64,000 bases of DNA from Sutcliffiella rhizosphaerae (GTDB lineage: Bacteria; Bacillota; Bacilli; Bacillales; Bacillaceae_I): contig NZ_CAKJTJ010000003.1 of assembly GCF_917563925.1 (NCBI RefSeq), positions 120,073 to 184,072 of the forward strand, written 5' to 3'. Below the pieces are notes generated by a model, which was not told the DNA's origin, made no database searches, and worked only from the letters and a program-made list of their open reading frames with translations. The position numbers and the translations under genes were made by a program. Positions 1-9,897 of this stretch are shown here, piece after piece (within the stretch, counting starts at the first letter, position 1; each line of letters starts with the position of its first letter).

Positions 1-158
1 CCCCAAGAGAAGACGTCACAAGTGTATATGAATTTTTGCACACACACGGCTATTACGATTTCTTATCTAACATAGATGGCGATCATTTTCATATAGAAAC
101 AACCAAAAAAGAACGCGAATTGAAACACGCTTTGCAAATTTATCTTAATTCCAGATAA
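1..158 (+). CDS. C-terminal fragment of an unidentified protein, cut by the window edge
   Basis: An open frame enters from the left edge and runs for about 51 codons to a TAA at 156-158, ending in the residues LNSR. The visible part is hydrophilic (HFHIETTKKERELKHAL) with no motif I can name. It is followed directly by a terminator hairpin, which supports it as the true 3' end of a gene. Synteny with B. subtilis would place ywdI or ywdJ here, but I could not match the residues to either, so no function is given. Confidence 0.6.
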   Translation, partial: PREDVTSVYEFLHTHGYYDFLSNIDGDHFHIETTKKERELKHALQIYLNSR

Positions 159-162
159 CCCA

Positions 163-200
163 TACCCGACCGCTCCTAGCTTGCGGTGGGGTATTTTTTA
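163..200 (+). terminator. Rho-independent terminator of the partial gene
   Basis: The arm ACCCGACCGC pairs with GCGGTGGGGT with one mismatch across a loop of about 9 bases and is followed by a run of T. Confidence 0.75.
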
Positions 201-205
201 TGGAG

Positions 206-282
206 AGTTTTAGGATTTATGGCTTTGATTTGGAGATTTCCTCCGATGATTTAGATATTTTCAGACTGGCATTTCCAGGTTG
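206..282. repeat. Degenerate 21-bp-period array (TATTTGGAGATTT word)
   Basis: Copies of a TATTTGGAGATTT-like word start near 206, 227, 248 and 269, exactly 21 bp apart. The best copy is GATTTGGAGATTT at 227; the others are decayed. The same word occurs at 39.4 kb and, inverted, at 13.4-13.9 kb. Confidence 0.5.
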
Positions 283-349
283 AGGTACGAGATTTTGCCG
301 GTTTCTACGCTGCGTTTGTGTCAAATCAGCAACGATTCTGCATACATAC

Positions 350-378
350 TTGGTCACTTTTCCACAATGCTATATAAT
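350..378 (+). promoter_or_regulatory. Probable SigA promoter of ywdK
   Basis: TTGGTC at 350-355, a 17-bp spacer and a perfect TATAAT at 373-378, 40 bp before the ywdK start. Confidence 0.6.
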
Positions 379-417
379 TCATTACAGAAACGTATTTGGA
401 AAGGTGGACTAATTGTT

Positions 418-786
418 ATGAACGTATTTATCATACTTGCTGCGATTAATGCATTTCTTGCAGTTGCATTTGGGGCATTTGGCTCTCATGGTCTTGAGGG
501 AAAAGTTTCGGAAAGAATGATTGAGATTTGGAAAACAGGGGTCACATATCAGATGTTCCACACTGGTGGATTGTTTATTGTCGCACTACTCATGGATCGA
601 TTTAGTAGCACGGGCCTATTAACAACTGCTGGATGGGCATTTTTCATCGGGATTATATTTTTCTCTGGTAGCTTGTACATTCTCACACTTTCAGGTGTGA
701 AAATTTTAGGAGCAATCACTCCAATCGGTGGAGTTGCCTTCCTTATTGGTTGGGTGCTCATTATCATCGCTGCAGTGAAGGGATAA
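418..786 (+). CDS. ywdK: DUF423 family small membrane protein (YwdK-like)
   Basis: A 122-residue integral membrane protein with four predicted hydrophobic segments (about 2-20, 48-60, 70-90 and 97-119). The N-terminal AFGAFGSHGL stretch and the following YQMFH match the DUF423 family, whose biochemical role is not established. I place the start at ATG 418, preceded by an AAGGTGG ribosome binding site and a good SigA promoter at 350-378. The open frame extends upstream to 280, but that part crosses the promoter and lacks a binding site. The gene is monocistronic, closed by a strong hairpin at 797-838. B. subtilis carries ywdK in the same general neighbourhood. Confidence 0.88.
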   Translation: MNVFIILAAINAFLAVAFGAFGSHGLEGKVSERMIEIWKTGVTYQMFHTGGLFIVALLMDRFSSTGLLTTAGWAFFIGIIFFSGSLYILTLSGVKILGAITPIGGVAFLIGWVLIIIAAVKG

Positions 787-796
787 GAGAAGGGAG

Positions 797-838
797 GAAT
801 CTGACTTATGGCGATACCATAGTCAGATTCTTTTTTTA
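797..838 (+). terminator. Terminator of ywdK
   Basis: GAATCTGAC and TATGG on the left pair with CCATA and GTCAGATTC on the right around a 5-base loop, followed by seven T. Confidence 0.9.
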
Positions 839-949
839 TAATCATCATGTTAGATTAGTACAGGAAAGCAGACGGTACATAATATTCTGATTATTATGTT
901 TACTTTATGATAGTAGGAGATAAAGAAAAAGGAGGCGTGTGGCAGTAAT

Positions 950-963
950 TGTAAGCGTTTACA
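950..963 (+). promoter_or_regulatory. cre site (CcpA operator) before the pectate lyase gene
   Basis: TGTAAGCGTTTACA matches the cre consensus TGWNANCGNTNWCA at every fixed position and is a near-perfect palindrome. It lies 22 bp before the start codon, a position expected for carbon catabolite repression. Confidence 0.85.
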
Positions 964-985
964 AAATAAACTAGGAGGTACTTTT

Positions 986-3900
986 TTGAAGAGAAAATAT
1001 TATAGGCGACTTGTATCTTTTATGGCATTCTTATTAATTATTTCTAGTTTGAATGGACAGGCAATAGCACAAGGGTTAGTAAATGGTAGTGACGAGGAAT
1101 GGAGTTTTTCTGCTTTCGGTGGAAACACGAGTGCGGAACGGAACCCAGAACCGGAAGCTGTGGATAATGGAATCACTTTGACAGCTACTGGAGGGAAAAT
1201 TTCAAGTAGTGATGAGGGGATGTCTTTTTATTTCAAAGAGGTTCCAGCAGATACAAACTTTGAATTACGAGCAAAGGCTAAGGTAATCAGCTTCAACAGC
1301 AATGGTTCAATTAGCACTCCAAATCAAAAGTCATTTGGATTAATGCTAAAGGATGAGATAGGAAGCCATCGTGATTCTAGTACCCACACTTCTAGTTACA
1401 TGGCAATAGGGGCATTAGATACAGTGATGAAAGGATTTAATAAAAAAGGTACCCAAACGAAATTGGAGACCTTTTCTGAAAATGCTGTTCCGTTGTCAGG
1501 CGAGGTCTATGACTTATCTATCAAAAAGTCTGGTGAGACGTATGTCCTAACGTCTAATGGGGAAAGTGAAATTGTGACAATAGAAGAGCTTTTCTCAGAT
1601 CAGCTGTTTGCAGGTATCTATGTAGCGAGGGATGCGGAGGTCGTTTTTCAAGATTTAGAAATAGTAATCGATGATAGGCAGGTTAACGAATTATTTATCA
1701 ACGACAGCGAAATGAAGAAAGAGTATTTAATCGGGGAGAGTTTAAACCTTCAAGGTCTTGCAGTTACAGTCGTTTTTGAAGGGGGAGAAGAAAGGCTACT
1801 GACAGAGGATGAGTATATTGTATCTGGATTTGATAGTATCACACCTGGTCCGAATACGGTTACTATCCATTTTCTTGGGGCAAGTTCAACGCTAGATATA
1901 ACAATTCTATCTCTGAATATAACAGCAGTTGATATCATCTATTTCCAGCTAAAACAATTTATTATGTGGGAGATTCTTTTGATGCAGAAGGAATAGAAGT
2001 AGAAGCGGAATATAATAGTGGACATCAAAGAGAAGCTCTTTCTCATGAAGATCTCACCATTACCATTTCAGGAGAGGCAGCAGACGAATATGTGTTTGAA
2101 GAGCCAGGCGTACATACAGTTAGAGTAGCTGGCTTAGGTTTTGAGAATATTTATACTGAATTTGATATCGAGGTAAAGGATGCTTTTATCGAAAGCTTGG
2201 AAATTAGAAAGCTTCCGGAAAAGCAACTCTATTTTATGGAGGAAGAGTTGAAGCTGGATGGGATTACAGTGTATGCCCATTACAGTGATGGCTCTGCTGT
2301 GCGCTTGATGAGAGGAGAATTTCAAACGTCAGAGCTTGACACCACCTCTCCTGGGGAGAAGAAAATTACGATTTCTCATAAAGGAATTACTTCCACCTTT
2401 ACAGTGCAGGTAAAAGAAAAAGAAGTTACAGGAATGGAAGTGACGACCTACCCAAAAACGACTTACTTTGTAGGGGAGGAGTTGGAATTTGATGAGTTGG
2501 AGGTTTCCAGAGTTTTTGACAATGGAGAACGCCTGACATTGGCAGGAAATGAATTTGGCTTGGATACATCCAACGTCAATACGAGTATTCCAGGTGAGTA
2601 TGAAGTAGTCATTAGCTCTCAAGATGCTACAATTCAAGCAATAACTTTTCTTGTAACAGTAAGGGAAAATCAAGTATATGAATGGAAATCTATCCGATTT
2701 GGACAATCTTCTTCAGATGCACGAAATTTTCTTGAGGTAAAAGATAATGGAGTGGTGGAATTGACTGCACTTGAAGGTGGGGGAAAAGTAACCGCAGACC
2801 ATGATGGCATTATTTTTTACTATACAGAAGTGGATGCATTAGAAGATAATTTTCATCTTACAGCCAATATTAATGTAAAAGAATATGCAAAAAATCCGCA
2901 TGATGGTCAGGAATCCTTTGGTATTATGGCGCGTGATGCGATAGGTCCGGCGAGAGACGCCAGCGTATTTGCGTCTAACATTGCAGGTGTTGGAGGCTAC
3001 AGTGGTGGTACGAGAAATGACAATGGAACGCAAGGGTTCATCCGAACAGGCGTTGAGTCGCCTGATGGTGCGGGGAGCAAAGGTATTCAAAGCAAAATGC
3101 TTCACTCAGAAAAGCCGCAGCCAAACAACACGTATCCAGAAAAAGAATATCAACTCACCCTAGCTAAAACAAATAGCGGGTATGAAGCCCAATTAAATGA
3201 TGGAGAAAAAGCATTATTTTATGAACCTGATTTATTGCAAGTGCAGGATGATAAGATTTATGTAGGATTTTATGCCGCACGGCTAGCAACGATTGAAGTG
3301 AGTGATATTCAATTTAATGTTTCAGCAACTGCATCAGACGCACCAAAAGTAACACCACCTAAAGAGCCTATTACTCCAGAAATAGAAATACTCTCTTTAG
3401 ACAAAACGTCAAAAGAGGAATACGAATTAAAAATAAGAACCAATGTAGACGGTGTTGCAGAAATTAGACAAGGCTTGAATATGATTGCACAAGAAGTGGA
3501 AGTGGTAGCAGGTGAGGTACTAACGGTTCCGACTGACATTGTGGCCAATGGAAAAACCAATTTCACGATCACCTATCTTCCAGATGATACAGAATTACTA
3601 ACTTCTTATAAAAAATTGATCACCAATTTTACAGTGGCGATGAAAACATTTGGGGATGGAGGAGACATATTCGTTTCCCCACAAGGAACACCGAATGGCA
3701 CAGGGACAGAAAGCTTTCCGCTCGACCTTGATACGGCAATTGCTTATGTAAAAGAAGGTCAGAAAATCATTGTGACGGAAGGGCAATATGTAAGAAAAGG
3801 AAAGCTAGATATTAAGAAGTATAATGACGGTACAAAAGAGGCAAGGAAACACCTAGTCGCTGCACCTGGTACAAGGCCAGTCATTGATTTTAATAAAAGA

Positions 3901-5091
3901 ACGGAAGGGGTAGTACTTAGTGGGAACTACTGGCATATTGAGGGTCTAGACTTTGCACGTTCTGCAGGAAATACGAAAGGATTCACAGTTGGTGGAAGCC
4001 ATAATATCATCGAAAACAGCAGATTTTATGAACATGGCGATACTGGCCTTCAAATAAGTCGTACGGACGGCTCTGACAACAAAGCAGATTGGCCATCCCA
4101 TAATCTTATACTAAACAGTACAGCCTTCGATAACCGTGATCCATCCGACAACAATGCAGATGGGTTTGCAGCAAAGTTGACAGCTGGTGAAGGAAATATC
4201 TTTAGAGGATGTATCGCACACAATAATATCGATGACGGCTGGGATCTGTATGCGAAAGCAGGAACCGGTGCAATTGGAGCTGTTGTGATAGAAGACAGTA
4301 TCGCATATAACAATGGATTCTTGACTGATGGAACGGTTGGAGCAGGTGACCAAAACGGCTTTAAGCTAGGTGGGGAAGGGATCCATGTTCCTCATGTGAT
4401 AAAAAATAGTATCGCCTTCGGTAATGGTGCATATGGCTTTACAAGCAACAGTAATCCTGGCGTCATCGCAATCGATAATATTGCCTTCAATAACGGAGGA
4501 GGCAACCTAAGCTTTACTACCTACTCCCATATTGAAACAGACTTTACCATTAACGGGTTCTTATCACTTCAAAGAGATTATCAAGTAAGAGATGTTTATC
4601 CAGCTCATCTACGTTCTAACAAGAACTTTTTCTTTAATGGGACTGTTTCTGAAAACAACAAAGGAGTTGTTCTATCCGAGGAAAGCTTTAAAAGCTTGGA
4701 GCCTGTCCTTCCTTTTGAAAGAGCAGAGGATGGAAGTATCATACTCGGTGATTTCCTTCAGTTAGTGGGGGAGGAAGCGAACATTTCCTTTACTCCGAAG
4801 GTTCTTAATACGAAAGGGGCAAATGGGAACGGGAAAGGTCCGGTTGCTACCGTACATCTGGAAGCTCCAGCAGGATATTCTGTGGATTCGATACAAACAG
4901 AGTCCATTTATCTCAATAATCAACTCCAACCAGTTGAGGTGAAAATGGAAAAAAATAAACTTGTTCTCAAATTTTCAGTCAAAGACCTTGCAAAAAAAGT
5001 AGAAAAAGGCTCAAATATTCCAATAAAAGTGACAGGTTCATTGGATAACGGGCTAGTTTTTGAAGGCAATACCACGATAACAGTAAAATAA
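986..5091 (+). pseudogene. Secreted multidomain PL9-type pectate lyase, interrupted by a frameshift
   Basis: The reading frame starts at a TTG (986) behind AGGAGGT, encodes a signal peptide (about residues 1-29, ending AIAQG), a first jelly-roll-like module, bacterial Ig-like repeats (Big_3 type), a second copy of the jelly-roll-like module (near 2680-3320) and a right-handed beta-helix domain (about 3640-4700). In the helix, NNADGFAAK (near 4150-4176) and DDGWDLYAK (near 4231-4258) carry the Asp cluster and Lys expected of polysaccharide lyase family 9, which cleaves polygalacturonate with calcium. Frame +2 is lost at about 1945, inside an Ig-like repeat; homology resumes in frame +1 (FPAKTIYYVGD). 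One missing C in the CC run at 1945-1946 explains this. Restored, the protein would be about 1,368 residues. The downstream open frame has no binding site, so I do not treat it as a separate gene. A sequencing error is possible. Confidence 0.8.
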
Positions 5092-5110
5092 TCATTTCAA
5101 AAACCATGAC

Positions 5111-5158
5111 AAAAGAGCGGATATGACTGTTGGATGTAACAGTCTATCAGCTCTTTTT
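5111..5158. terminator. Bidirectional terminator between pectate lyase gene and gerQ
   Basis: AAAGAGC and TGACTGTT pair with AACAGTC and GCTCTTT; T runs lie on the plus side and A runs on the other, so it can serve both converging genes. Confidence 0.8.
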
Positions 5159-5163
5159 AGTAA

Positions 5164-5652
5164 TTACCTAGGTGAATATTGGCTTAACCCTTGACCACCG
5201 CCGAATGGATATTCATACTCCAGCTCTTCATCAAAAGTAATGTAATCCAAGTACACCATTAACAACAGATACCGCTTGCCTGTTTGCGGGTCACTTAAAA
5301 TCAGATGATCGCGACCAGCAGCTTCAATGATCCCTTTAAAAATTTTCGCATTCCATTCGCGGTTATTTTCAAACGTCATATAGACAGTGGCAAGCTTCCC
5401 TCTATTCAAACGAAGGATGTTTTCTACATAGGATTGTTCCAGTGGAAGCATGCCGGGCACATCCGGTGCTTGCTTAGGTGCTTGTGCTGGAAAAGTGATA
5501 GGTTGCATACCTCCTTGCGGTTGCTGGCCACCCATTTGAAATCCGCCACCATACTGGGGCTGTTGCATGTTGCGATAATAAGCGGTGTAAGGATCAGCGC
5601 CGTACCCCGCCGAGAAAGGGGTTCCTGCTGCCTGTGAATATGGTTGATTCAT
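5164..5652 (-). CDS. gerQ: Spore coat protein GerQ
   Basis: A 162-residue protein whose first 65 residues are rich in Gln, Gly, Tyr and Pro (QQPQYGGG, QQPQGGM) and whose C-terminal part is the conserved GerQ domain (LPLEQSYVENILRLNRGK to EYPFGGGQG). GerQ is a coat-associated protein needed for CwlJ localisation and germination by calcium dipicolinate, and is cross-linked by transglutaminase in the coat; that is family knowledge. It follows cwlJ on the same strand with a 52-bp gap, so the two partners are very probably co-transcribed, as in the B. cereus group; in B. subtilis they are unlinked. The gene ends at a bidirectional terminator. Confidence 0.92.
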   Translation of the reverse strand: MNQPYSQAAGTPFSAGYGADPYTAYYRNMQQPQYGGGFQMGGQQPQGGMQPITFPAQAPKQAPDVPGMLPLEQSYVENILRLNRGKLATVYMTFENNREWNAKIFKGIIEAAGRDHLILSDPQTGKRYLLLMVYLDYITFDEELEYEYPFGGGQGLSQYSPR

Positions 5653-5704
5653 TTTGTCATTCCCTCCTCAAAAGCTTGTAAGTAAGAATACCCATCATGC
5701 CCTC

Positions 5705-6136
5705 TTACCAAGTCCTATAAACACTTGCACAGTTTTCCTCAGTTGGGGAAAAGAAGCAGTGTGCCTTAAACCTGCCTGTGTTTGGCTGATTGTACCATTG
5801 TGCAGGGCAAGGCCCGTCAGGACGGAAAAACCATAAAGAAAAAGTAGCCGGATCAAAACGTTCCCCTTTAATGACACGTCGTGCTAAATTAATCTCTTTT
5901 TCTCTAGCACGTTGATAAAAATAACCCTTCTGTGTAGCTTCAAATCCACCAGGACTTTGAAACACCATCTTGTTGATGTTAGTAATATTGGTAAAGTCCA
6001 GACAATCCGCCCGAACGCGATTGACCCCAACATTGCCCACCATCAACATGCCCTGGACGCCCTCCCCTTCAGCTTCTGCTCTTATCAGCCTTGCCAAGGT
6101 TCTGACATCTGCTTCATTGAAAGAAATTACTCCCAT
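5705..6136 (-). CDS. cwlJ: Spore cortex-lytic enzyme CwlJ
   Basis: A 143-residue SleB/CwlJ-type cell wall hydrolase with no signal peptide. The start MGVISFNEADVRTLARLIR leads into the hydrolase fold with the acidic AEAEGEG motif (about 20-26) that contains the presumed catalytic Glu, followed by GNVGVNRVRADC and the C-terminal SLWFFRPDGPCPAQW block typical of CwlJ. CwlJ degrades muramic-delta-lactam-containing cortex peptidoglycan during germination. The start has a GAGGTGAGGAA binding site. It lies just upstream of gerQ, whose product CwlJ requires. Upstream DNA is AT-rich, consistent with a mother-cell (SigE) promoter, but I could not define both boxes. Confidence 0.93.
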   Translation of the reverse strand: MGVISFNEADVRTLARLIRAEAEGEGVQGMLMVGNVGVNRVRADCLDFTNITNINKMVFQSPGGFEATQKGYFYQRAREKEINLARRVIKGERFDPATFSLWFFRPDGPCPAQWYNQPNTGRFKAHCFFSPTEENCASVYRTW

Positions 6137-6308
6137 TTCCTCACCTCAAACCTTAAAAATAAAAGACATAACATTTTAAAAATCAATATTGGTTGGGCTG
6201 AAAATGGTGCACATAATTAATAGATACTAGCTCGCACTACTTGATTTTATGAAGACTAGATGATGAATATGACAAGAAACCATGGAAAGTAGTTCTTTTC
6301 TCAAAGAT

Positions 6309-6348
6309 AAAAAAGGCCGCAAGCTAAAAAATAGCTAAGCGACCTTTG
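6309..6348 (-). terminator. Terminator of hemQ
   Basis: On the minus strand AAAGGTCGCTTAGCT pairs with AGCTTGCGGCCTTT around a short loop and is followed by T residues, directly after the hemQ stop. Confidence 0.8.
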
Positions 6349-6350
6349 TT

Positions 6351-7094
6351 TTAAACATGTAAGAAAGAATATACTTGGTCTTCTTCAAGTAAATTCCCAA
6401 CGTAAAACGCTCCAAACTCTCCGAAGCGTGCACTTACTTCATCAAAACGCATTTCATAAACAAGCTTCTTGAATTGTAACGCATCATCCGCAAATAACGT
6501 TACACCCCACTCATAATCATCAAAACCAACAGAACCAGTAATAACCTGCTTCACTTTTCCAGCATACTGGCGACCGATCATTCCATGGCTACGCATCATA
6601 CGACGGCGATCTTCCATCGGCAACATATACCAGTTGTCCTCACCTAATCGACGCTTATCCATTGGGTAGAAGCAAATATGCTTTGCTTTTGGCAATTCTG
6701 GGTAAAGTCTAGCAAGGATTTGCGGGTTTTGATAAGGATCCTCGCCTTCCGGTAAATAGTTACTCAATTCCACAATGGACACATAAGAATAAACCGGGAT
6801 TGTATATTGAGCTAACGTAGTTTTATTAAACTCATTTTCTATTTCATTTAACTCTTCTAAAGTAGGGCGAAGAATCATCATCATAAAGTCCGCTTTTTGA
6901 CCAACAACACTATATAATGCATGACTTCCGTTTTTTTCTAATTGAACCTTGTTCCACTTTTCTACAAGGCCTAAAAATTCATTTATAGCCGTTTGACGCT
7001 CTTCACTAGAAAGAGTTTTCCAAAGGGCCCAATCTACTGTGCGAAAATCATGAAGGCTATACCAGCCATCTAACGTTTGAGCTGCTTCACTCAT
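6351..7094 (-). CDS. hemQ: Coproheme decarboxylase HemQ
   Basis: A 247-residue chlorite-dismutase-family protein that oxidatively decarboxylates coproheme III to heme b, the last step of the coproporphyrin-dependent heme pathway of Gram-positive bacteria. The catalytic tyrosine block FYPMDKRR puts Tyr at about 143 and Lys at 147, and the proximal heme ligand is the His of [11 protein letters not shown] at about 170. I choose ATG 7094 because AAGGAGTG lies six bases before it; a GTG nine bases upstream would overlap that binding site. The gene is divergent from pta across 322 bp and has its own terminator. B. subtilis has the orthologue (ywfI) next to pta as well. Confidence 0.95.
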   Translation of the reverse strand: MSEAAQTLDGWYSLHDFRTVDWALWKTLSSEERQTAINEFLGLVEKWNKVQLEKNGSHALYSVVGQKADFMMMILRPTLEELNEIENEFNKTTLAQYTIPVYSYVSIVELSNYLPEGEDPYQNPQILARLYPELPKAKHICFYPMDKRRLGEDNWYMLPMEDRRRMMRSHGMIGRQYAGKVKQVITGSVGFDDYEWGVTLFADDALQFKKLVYEMRFDEVSARFGEFGAFYVGNLLEEDQVYSFLHV

Positions 7095-7240
7095 TGCAAT
7101 CACTCCTTGAAAAGATTGTCTATGTATTCCCCTCTTACTATATCACAGTTTTCCCATCACTTCTTGTTTGTAAAACTCGTAAATGTGAAAGCTTGATGAA
7201 AGTAATTTTACAGACCCTTTTGAAAATAAAGACTTTTATC

Positions 7241-7254
7241 TGTAAGCGATAACA
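7241..7254 (+). promoter_or_regulatory. cre site upstream of the pta promoter
   Basis: TGTAAGCGATAACA matches TGWNANCGNTNWCA at every fixed position. Its centre is about 55.5 bp upstream of the start predicted from the promoter at 7269-7296, the position used for CcpA activation rather than repression. Confidence 0.8.
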
Positions 7255-7268
7255 ATAAAGGGTTTCGG

Positions 7269-7296
7269 TTGCTTTTCATCACTTAAGGGGTATCCT
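7269..7296 (+). promoter_or_regulatory. Probable pta promoter
   Basis: TTGCTT, a 16-bp spacer and TATCCT. It is weak, as expected for an activated promoter. The remainder of the 7095-7416 gap shows no other gene. Confidence 0.5.
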
Positions 7297-7416
7297 AAAA
7301 AGTAGAAGCATATTAAAGCTTGGCTCTTTTCAAAAAATTGTTGCTTACTTAATTACTTGTACAGTAACAACAAAGTTTACGAAAAAAGCAAAAAGCTAAT
7401 GAAGGAGAGACCTTGT

Positions 7417-8391
7417 ATGAGCGAGTTATTTCAAACGCTAAAAGAGAAAGTTGCAGGTAAAGATATTAAAATTGTATTCCCTGAAGGAAACGATGAGCGT
7501 GTGTTAACGGCTGTTGCCCGACTTGCAGCAGAGAATATGGTAAAACCGATAGTAGTAGGTGACAAAGAAGAAATCAGCATGTTAGCATCTAACTTAAACT
7601 TAACGTTAGAAGGTGTCGAGCTTTACGATCCAAAAACCTACGAGCATATGGACGAGCTTGTAGCATCTTTTGTAGAACGCCGTAAAGGAAAAGCAACAGA
7701 AGAAGACGCGCGAAAGATTCTGTTGACTCCAAACTATTTTGGAACCATGCTCGTACATGTAAATCGTGCACAAGGACTTGTTAGTGGAGCAGCCCATTCA
7801 ACAGCTGACACGGTACGTCCAGCACTTCAAATTATTAAGACAAAAGAAGGCGTAAGCAAAACCTCTGGTGTATTCATCATGGTTCGTAACGATGAGAAGT
7901 ACGTGTTCGCAGACTGCGCCATCAATATTGCACCAGATAGCAATGACCTAGCAGAAATCGCAGTCGAAAGTGCAGCAACAGCAAAAATGTTCGGCATCGA
8001 ACCAAAAGTAGCCATGCTAAGCTTTTCCACGAAAGGCTCTGCCAAATCTCCAGAAACAGAGCGTGTCGTAGAAGCAGCACGCATCGCATCTGAGCGTAAT
8101 CCAGAACTAGTTGTCGACGGAGAATTCCAATTTGATGCAGCATTCGTTCCATCTGTTGCTGAAAAGAAAGCCCCAGGCTCCAAAATCCAAGGCGACGCCA
8201 ACGTATTTGTATTCCCAAGCCTAGAGGCAGGAAACATTGGCTACAAAATCGCCCAACGTCTCGGCAATTTCGAAGCAGTAGGCCCAATCTTGCAAGGCTT
8301 AAACAAACCTGTAAATGATCTGTCCCGCGGCTGCAGCGTAGAAGATGTATATAAACTCGCATTGATTACTGCTGGACAAGCGTCAAACTAA
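7417..8391 (+). CDS. pta: Phosphate acetyltransferase
   Basis: A 324-residue phosphotransacetylase (short EutD/Pta class) that interconverts acetyl-CoA and acetyl phosphate in overflow metabolism. The N-terminal IVFPEGNDERVLTA, the central LVSGAAHSTADTVRPALQII and the C-terminal LQGLNKPVNDLSRGC are family hallmarks. The start is ATG 7417 with GAAGGAGAG ten bases upstream; the frame is open further upstream but without a binding site. Regulation is visible: a perfect cre about 55 bp before the predicted transcription start suggests activation by CcpA under glucose, as known for pta and ackA in B. subtilis. A terminator follows and lipL is next after a repeat-filled gap. Confidence 0.96.
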   Translation: MSELFQTLKEKVAGKDIKIVFPEGNDERVLTAVARLAAENMVKPIVVGDKEEISMLASNLNLTLEGVELYDPKTYEHMDELVASFVERRKGKATEEDARKILLTPNYFGTMLVHVNRAQGLVSGAAHSTADTVRPALQIIKTKEGVSKTSGVFIMVRNDEKYVFADCAINIAPDSNDLAEIAVESAATAKMFGIEPKVAMLSFSTKGSAKSPETERVVEAARIASERNPELVVDGEFQFDAAFVPSVAEKKAPGSKIQGDANVFVFPSLEAGNIGYKIAQRLGNFEAVGPILQGLNKPVNDLSRGCSVEDVYKLALITAGQASN

Positions 8392-8402
8392 CTTTTTGCG
8401 AA

Positions 8403-8438
8403 GAAAAGGTATGAGCATGGATGCTTGTACCTTTTTTT
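8403..8438 (+). terminator. Terminator of pta
   Basis: AAAGGTATGAGCAT pairs with ATGCTTGTACCTTT around a 2-4 base loop, followed by a T run. Confidence 0.85.
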
Positions 8439-8550
8439 AGTTGACTTTTGTGGTGTTGGGGGAATGTTGAAAGATCGCATTTTTCTATGAGTTCATCATT
8501 TTGGGGTATTGTTACCACTATGAAACCCTTTTTTGTGTAAAACTCGATGG

Positions 8551-8800
8551 TATAAGGACAAAAACAGAAGAGAGCCGTTGAGAAAATGTCATCATTGACG
8601 ATATGAAGACAAAAATAGTAGGGTTGCGGTCGCAAAAATGTCCTTATAAGGGGTATGAAGACAAAACAGAAGTGTAGCCATCGCAAAAAAGTTCTCATAA
8701 GCGGTATGAAGACAAAAACAGAAGTGGAACCGATGAGAAAAAGTCCTCATAGGCGATATGAAGACAAAAATAGTAAGAAAGCCCCCACAAAATCGCCATC
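8551..8800. repeat. 51/52-bp tandem repeat array, about 4.5 copies
   Basis: Units begin at 8551, 8602, 8654, 8705 and 8757 with TATGAAGACAAAAACAG. Each unit holds an inverted repeat: TATGAAGAC near its start and GTCCTCATA near its end. Copies differ mainly in the middle. No credible gene lies in the 8398-8934 gap. Confidence 0.8.
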
Positions 8801-8934
8801 ATGACTCCCCCCTCATTTCCGATTTTGTATCGGACATAAGTGCCTTAATCACTACCCAAACTTTCCTTTCCACCTGCCATGTAATATAATGCAAAAGAGC
8901 CAATTAGAACGGAAAGATAGAGGAGTTAACCGAA

Positions 8935-9792
8935 ATGACGACAGAACCAACCATCACACCTGCATTACAGCTTTTAAACCAGCCCCAATGGCGCATCATC
9001 GACCAATCTTCTCTTGGGGGCAGCTTCCATGCTCTGCAATCATTCGCTATGGATGATACTTTGTGCACCTCTGTTGGAAAAGGGGAGAGTGGTGCAGTTT
9101 GCCGGACTTGGGTCCACAAAGACACAATTGTTCTCGGGATTCAGGATACTCGCTTGCCATTTCTCCAACAGGGAATTGATTATTTAAATAGTCAGGGGTA
9201 TGAAGTGATAGTACGTAACTCAGGGGGGCTGGCGGTTGTTCTGGATGAGGGTATTCTCAATATATCCCTTGTTTTCCCGGAAGGAGAGAAGGCTATCGAC
9301 ATTAACCGTGGGTATGACGCGATGTGGGAATTGACGAAGCATATGTTCCGCGATATGCCACAAATTATTGAGGCGAAGGAAATCGTCGGGTCGTATTGTC
9401 CTGGTAGCTATGACCTCAGTATCGGGGATAAAAAGTTTGCAGGTATTTCACAAAGGCGAATTCGTGGCGGTGTTGCTGTGCAAATTTACCTCTGTGTTGA
9501 TGGTAGTGGATCGGAACGTGCGGCACTCATCGGTGAATTTTACAAAAGAGCCCTACAAAATGAACAAACAAAATTTGCTTTTCCAACCATTACCCCGGAT
9601 GTCATGGCATCACTGACCGAATTAACAGGCCACTCTCTATCCGTACAGGATGTGATGCTCCGTCTTTTAACCTCTTTAAAAGAAACAAGTGGTCACATAT
9701 TTGCAAATACGTTACAAGGGAACGAACTGGACCTTTATGAGCACTACTACCAGCGAATAGTAGAACGAAACGAAAAAGTACTAGGGAACTAG
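8935..9792 (+). CDS. lipL: Octanoyl-[GcvH]:protein N-octanoyltransferase LipL
   Basis: A 285-residue member of the lipoate/biotin ligase fold that transfers octanoyl groups from the glycine cleavage protein GcvH to the E2 subunits of 2-oxoacid dehydrogenases, the amidotransfer step of Bacillus lipoate synthesis. The signature is [20 protein letters not shown], where Cys155 is the expected acyl-enzyme residue, followed by [17 protein letters not shown] (about 91-102) is the substrate-loop region. The start ATG 8935 follows GAGGAG. It sits downstream of pta as in B. subtilis (ywfL) and converges on rsfA, sharing a bidirectional terminator. Confidence 0.93.
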   Translation: MTTEPTITPALQLLNQPQWRIIDQSSLGGSFHALQSFAMDDTLCTSVGKGESGAVCRTWVHKDTIVLGIQDTRLPFLQQGIDYLNSQGYEVIVRNSGGLAVVLDEGILNISLVFPEGEKAIDINRGYDAMWELTKHMFRDMPQIIEAKEIVGSYCPGSYDLSIGDKKFAGISQRRIRGGVAVQIYLCVDGSGSERAALIGEFYKRALQNEQTKFAFPTITPDVMASLTELTGHSLSVQDVMLRLLTSLKETSGHIFANTLQGNELDLYEHYYQRIVERNEKVLGN

Positions 9793-9804
9793 ACGTTGGT
9801 CCAG

Positions 9805-9846
9805 AGTTGGCACGAAACTCCCGCGAGTTCCGGCCCAAACCAACCC
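9805..9846. repeat. Two decayed 21-bp units (AGTTGGCACGAAA word)
   Basis: AGTTGGCACGAAA at 9805 and AGTTCCGGCCCAA at 9826 are 21 bp apart. They resemble the AGTTSGTGCSAAA units at 63.5 and 63.8 kb and the inverse word at 49.6 kb. Confidence 0.4.
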
Positions 9847-9852
9847 ACAAAA

Positions 9853-9896
9853 AAATACCTGCCCCCATCACTAAATGTCGGGGCAGGTATTTTAAT
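9853..9896. terminator. Bidirectional terminator between lipL and rsfA
   Basis: AATACCTGCCCC pairs with GGGGCAGGTATT, with A runs before and T runs after, between converging genes. Confidence 0.9.
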
Positions 9897-9897
9897 A

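Noticed and set aside
1966..5091. Independent gene starting at ATG 1966
   Set aside because: The start falls in the middle of an Ig-like repeat, lacks a binding site and signal peptide, and continues the upstream protein in another frame.
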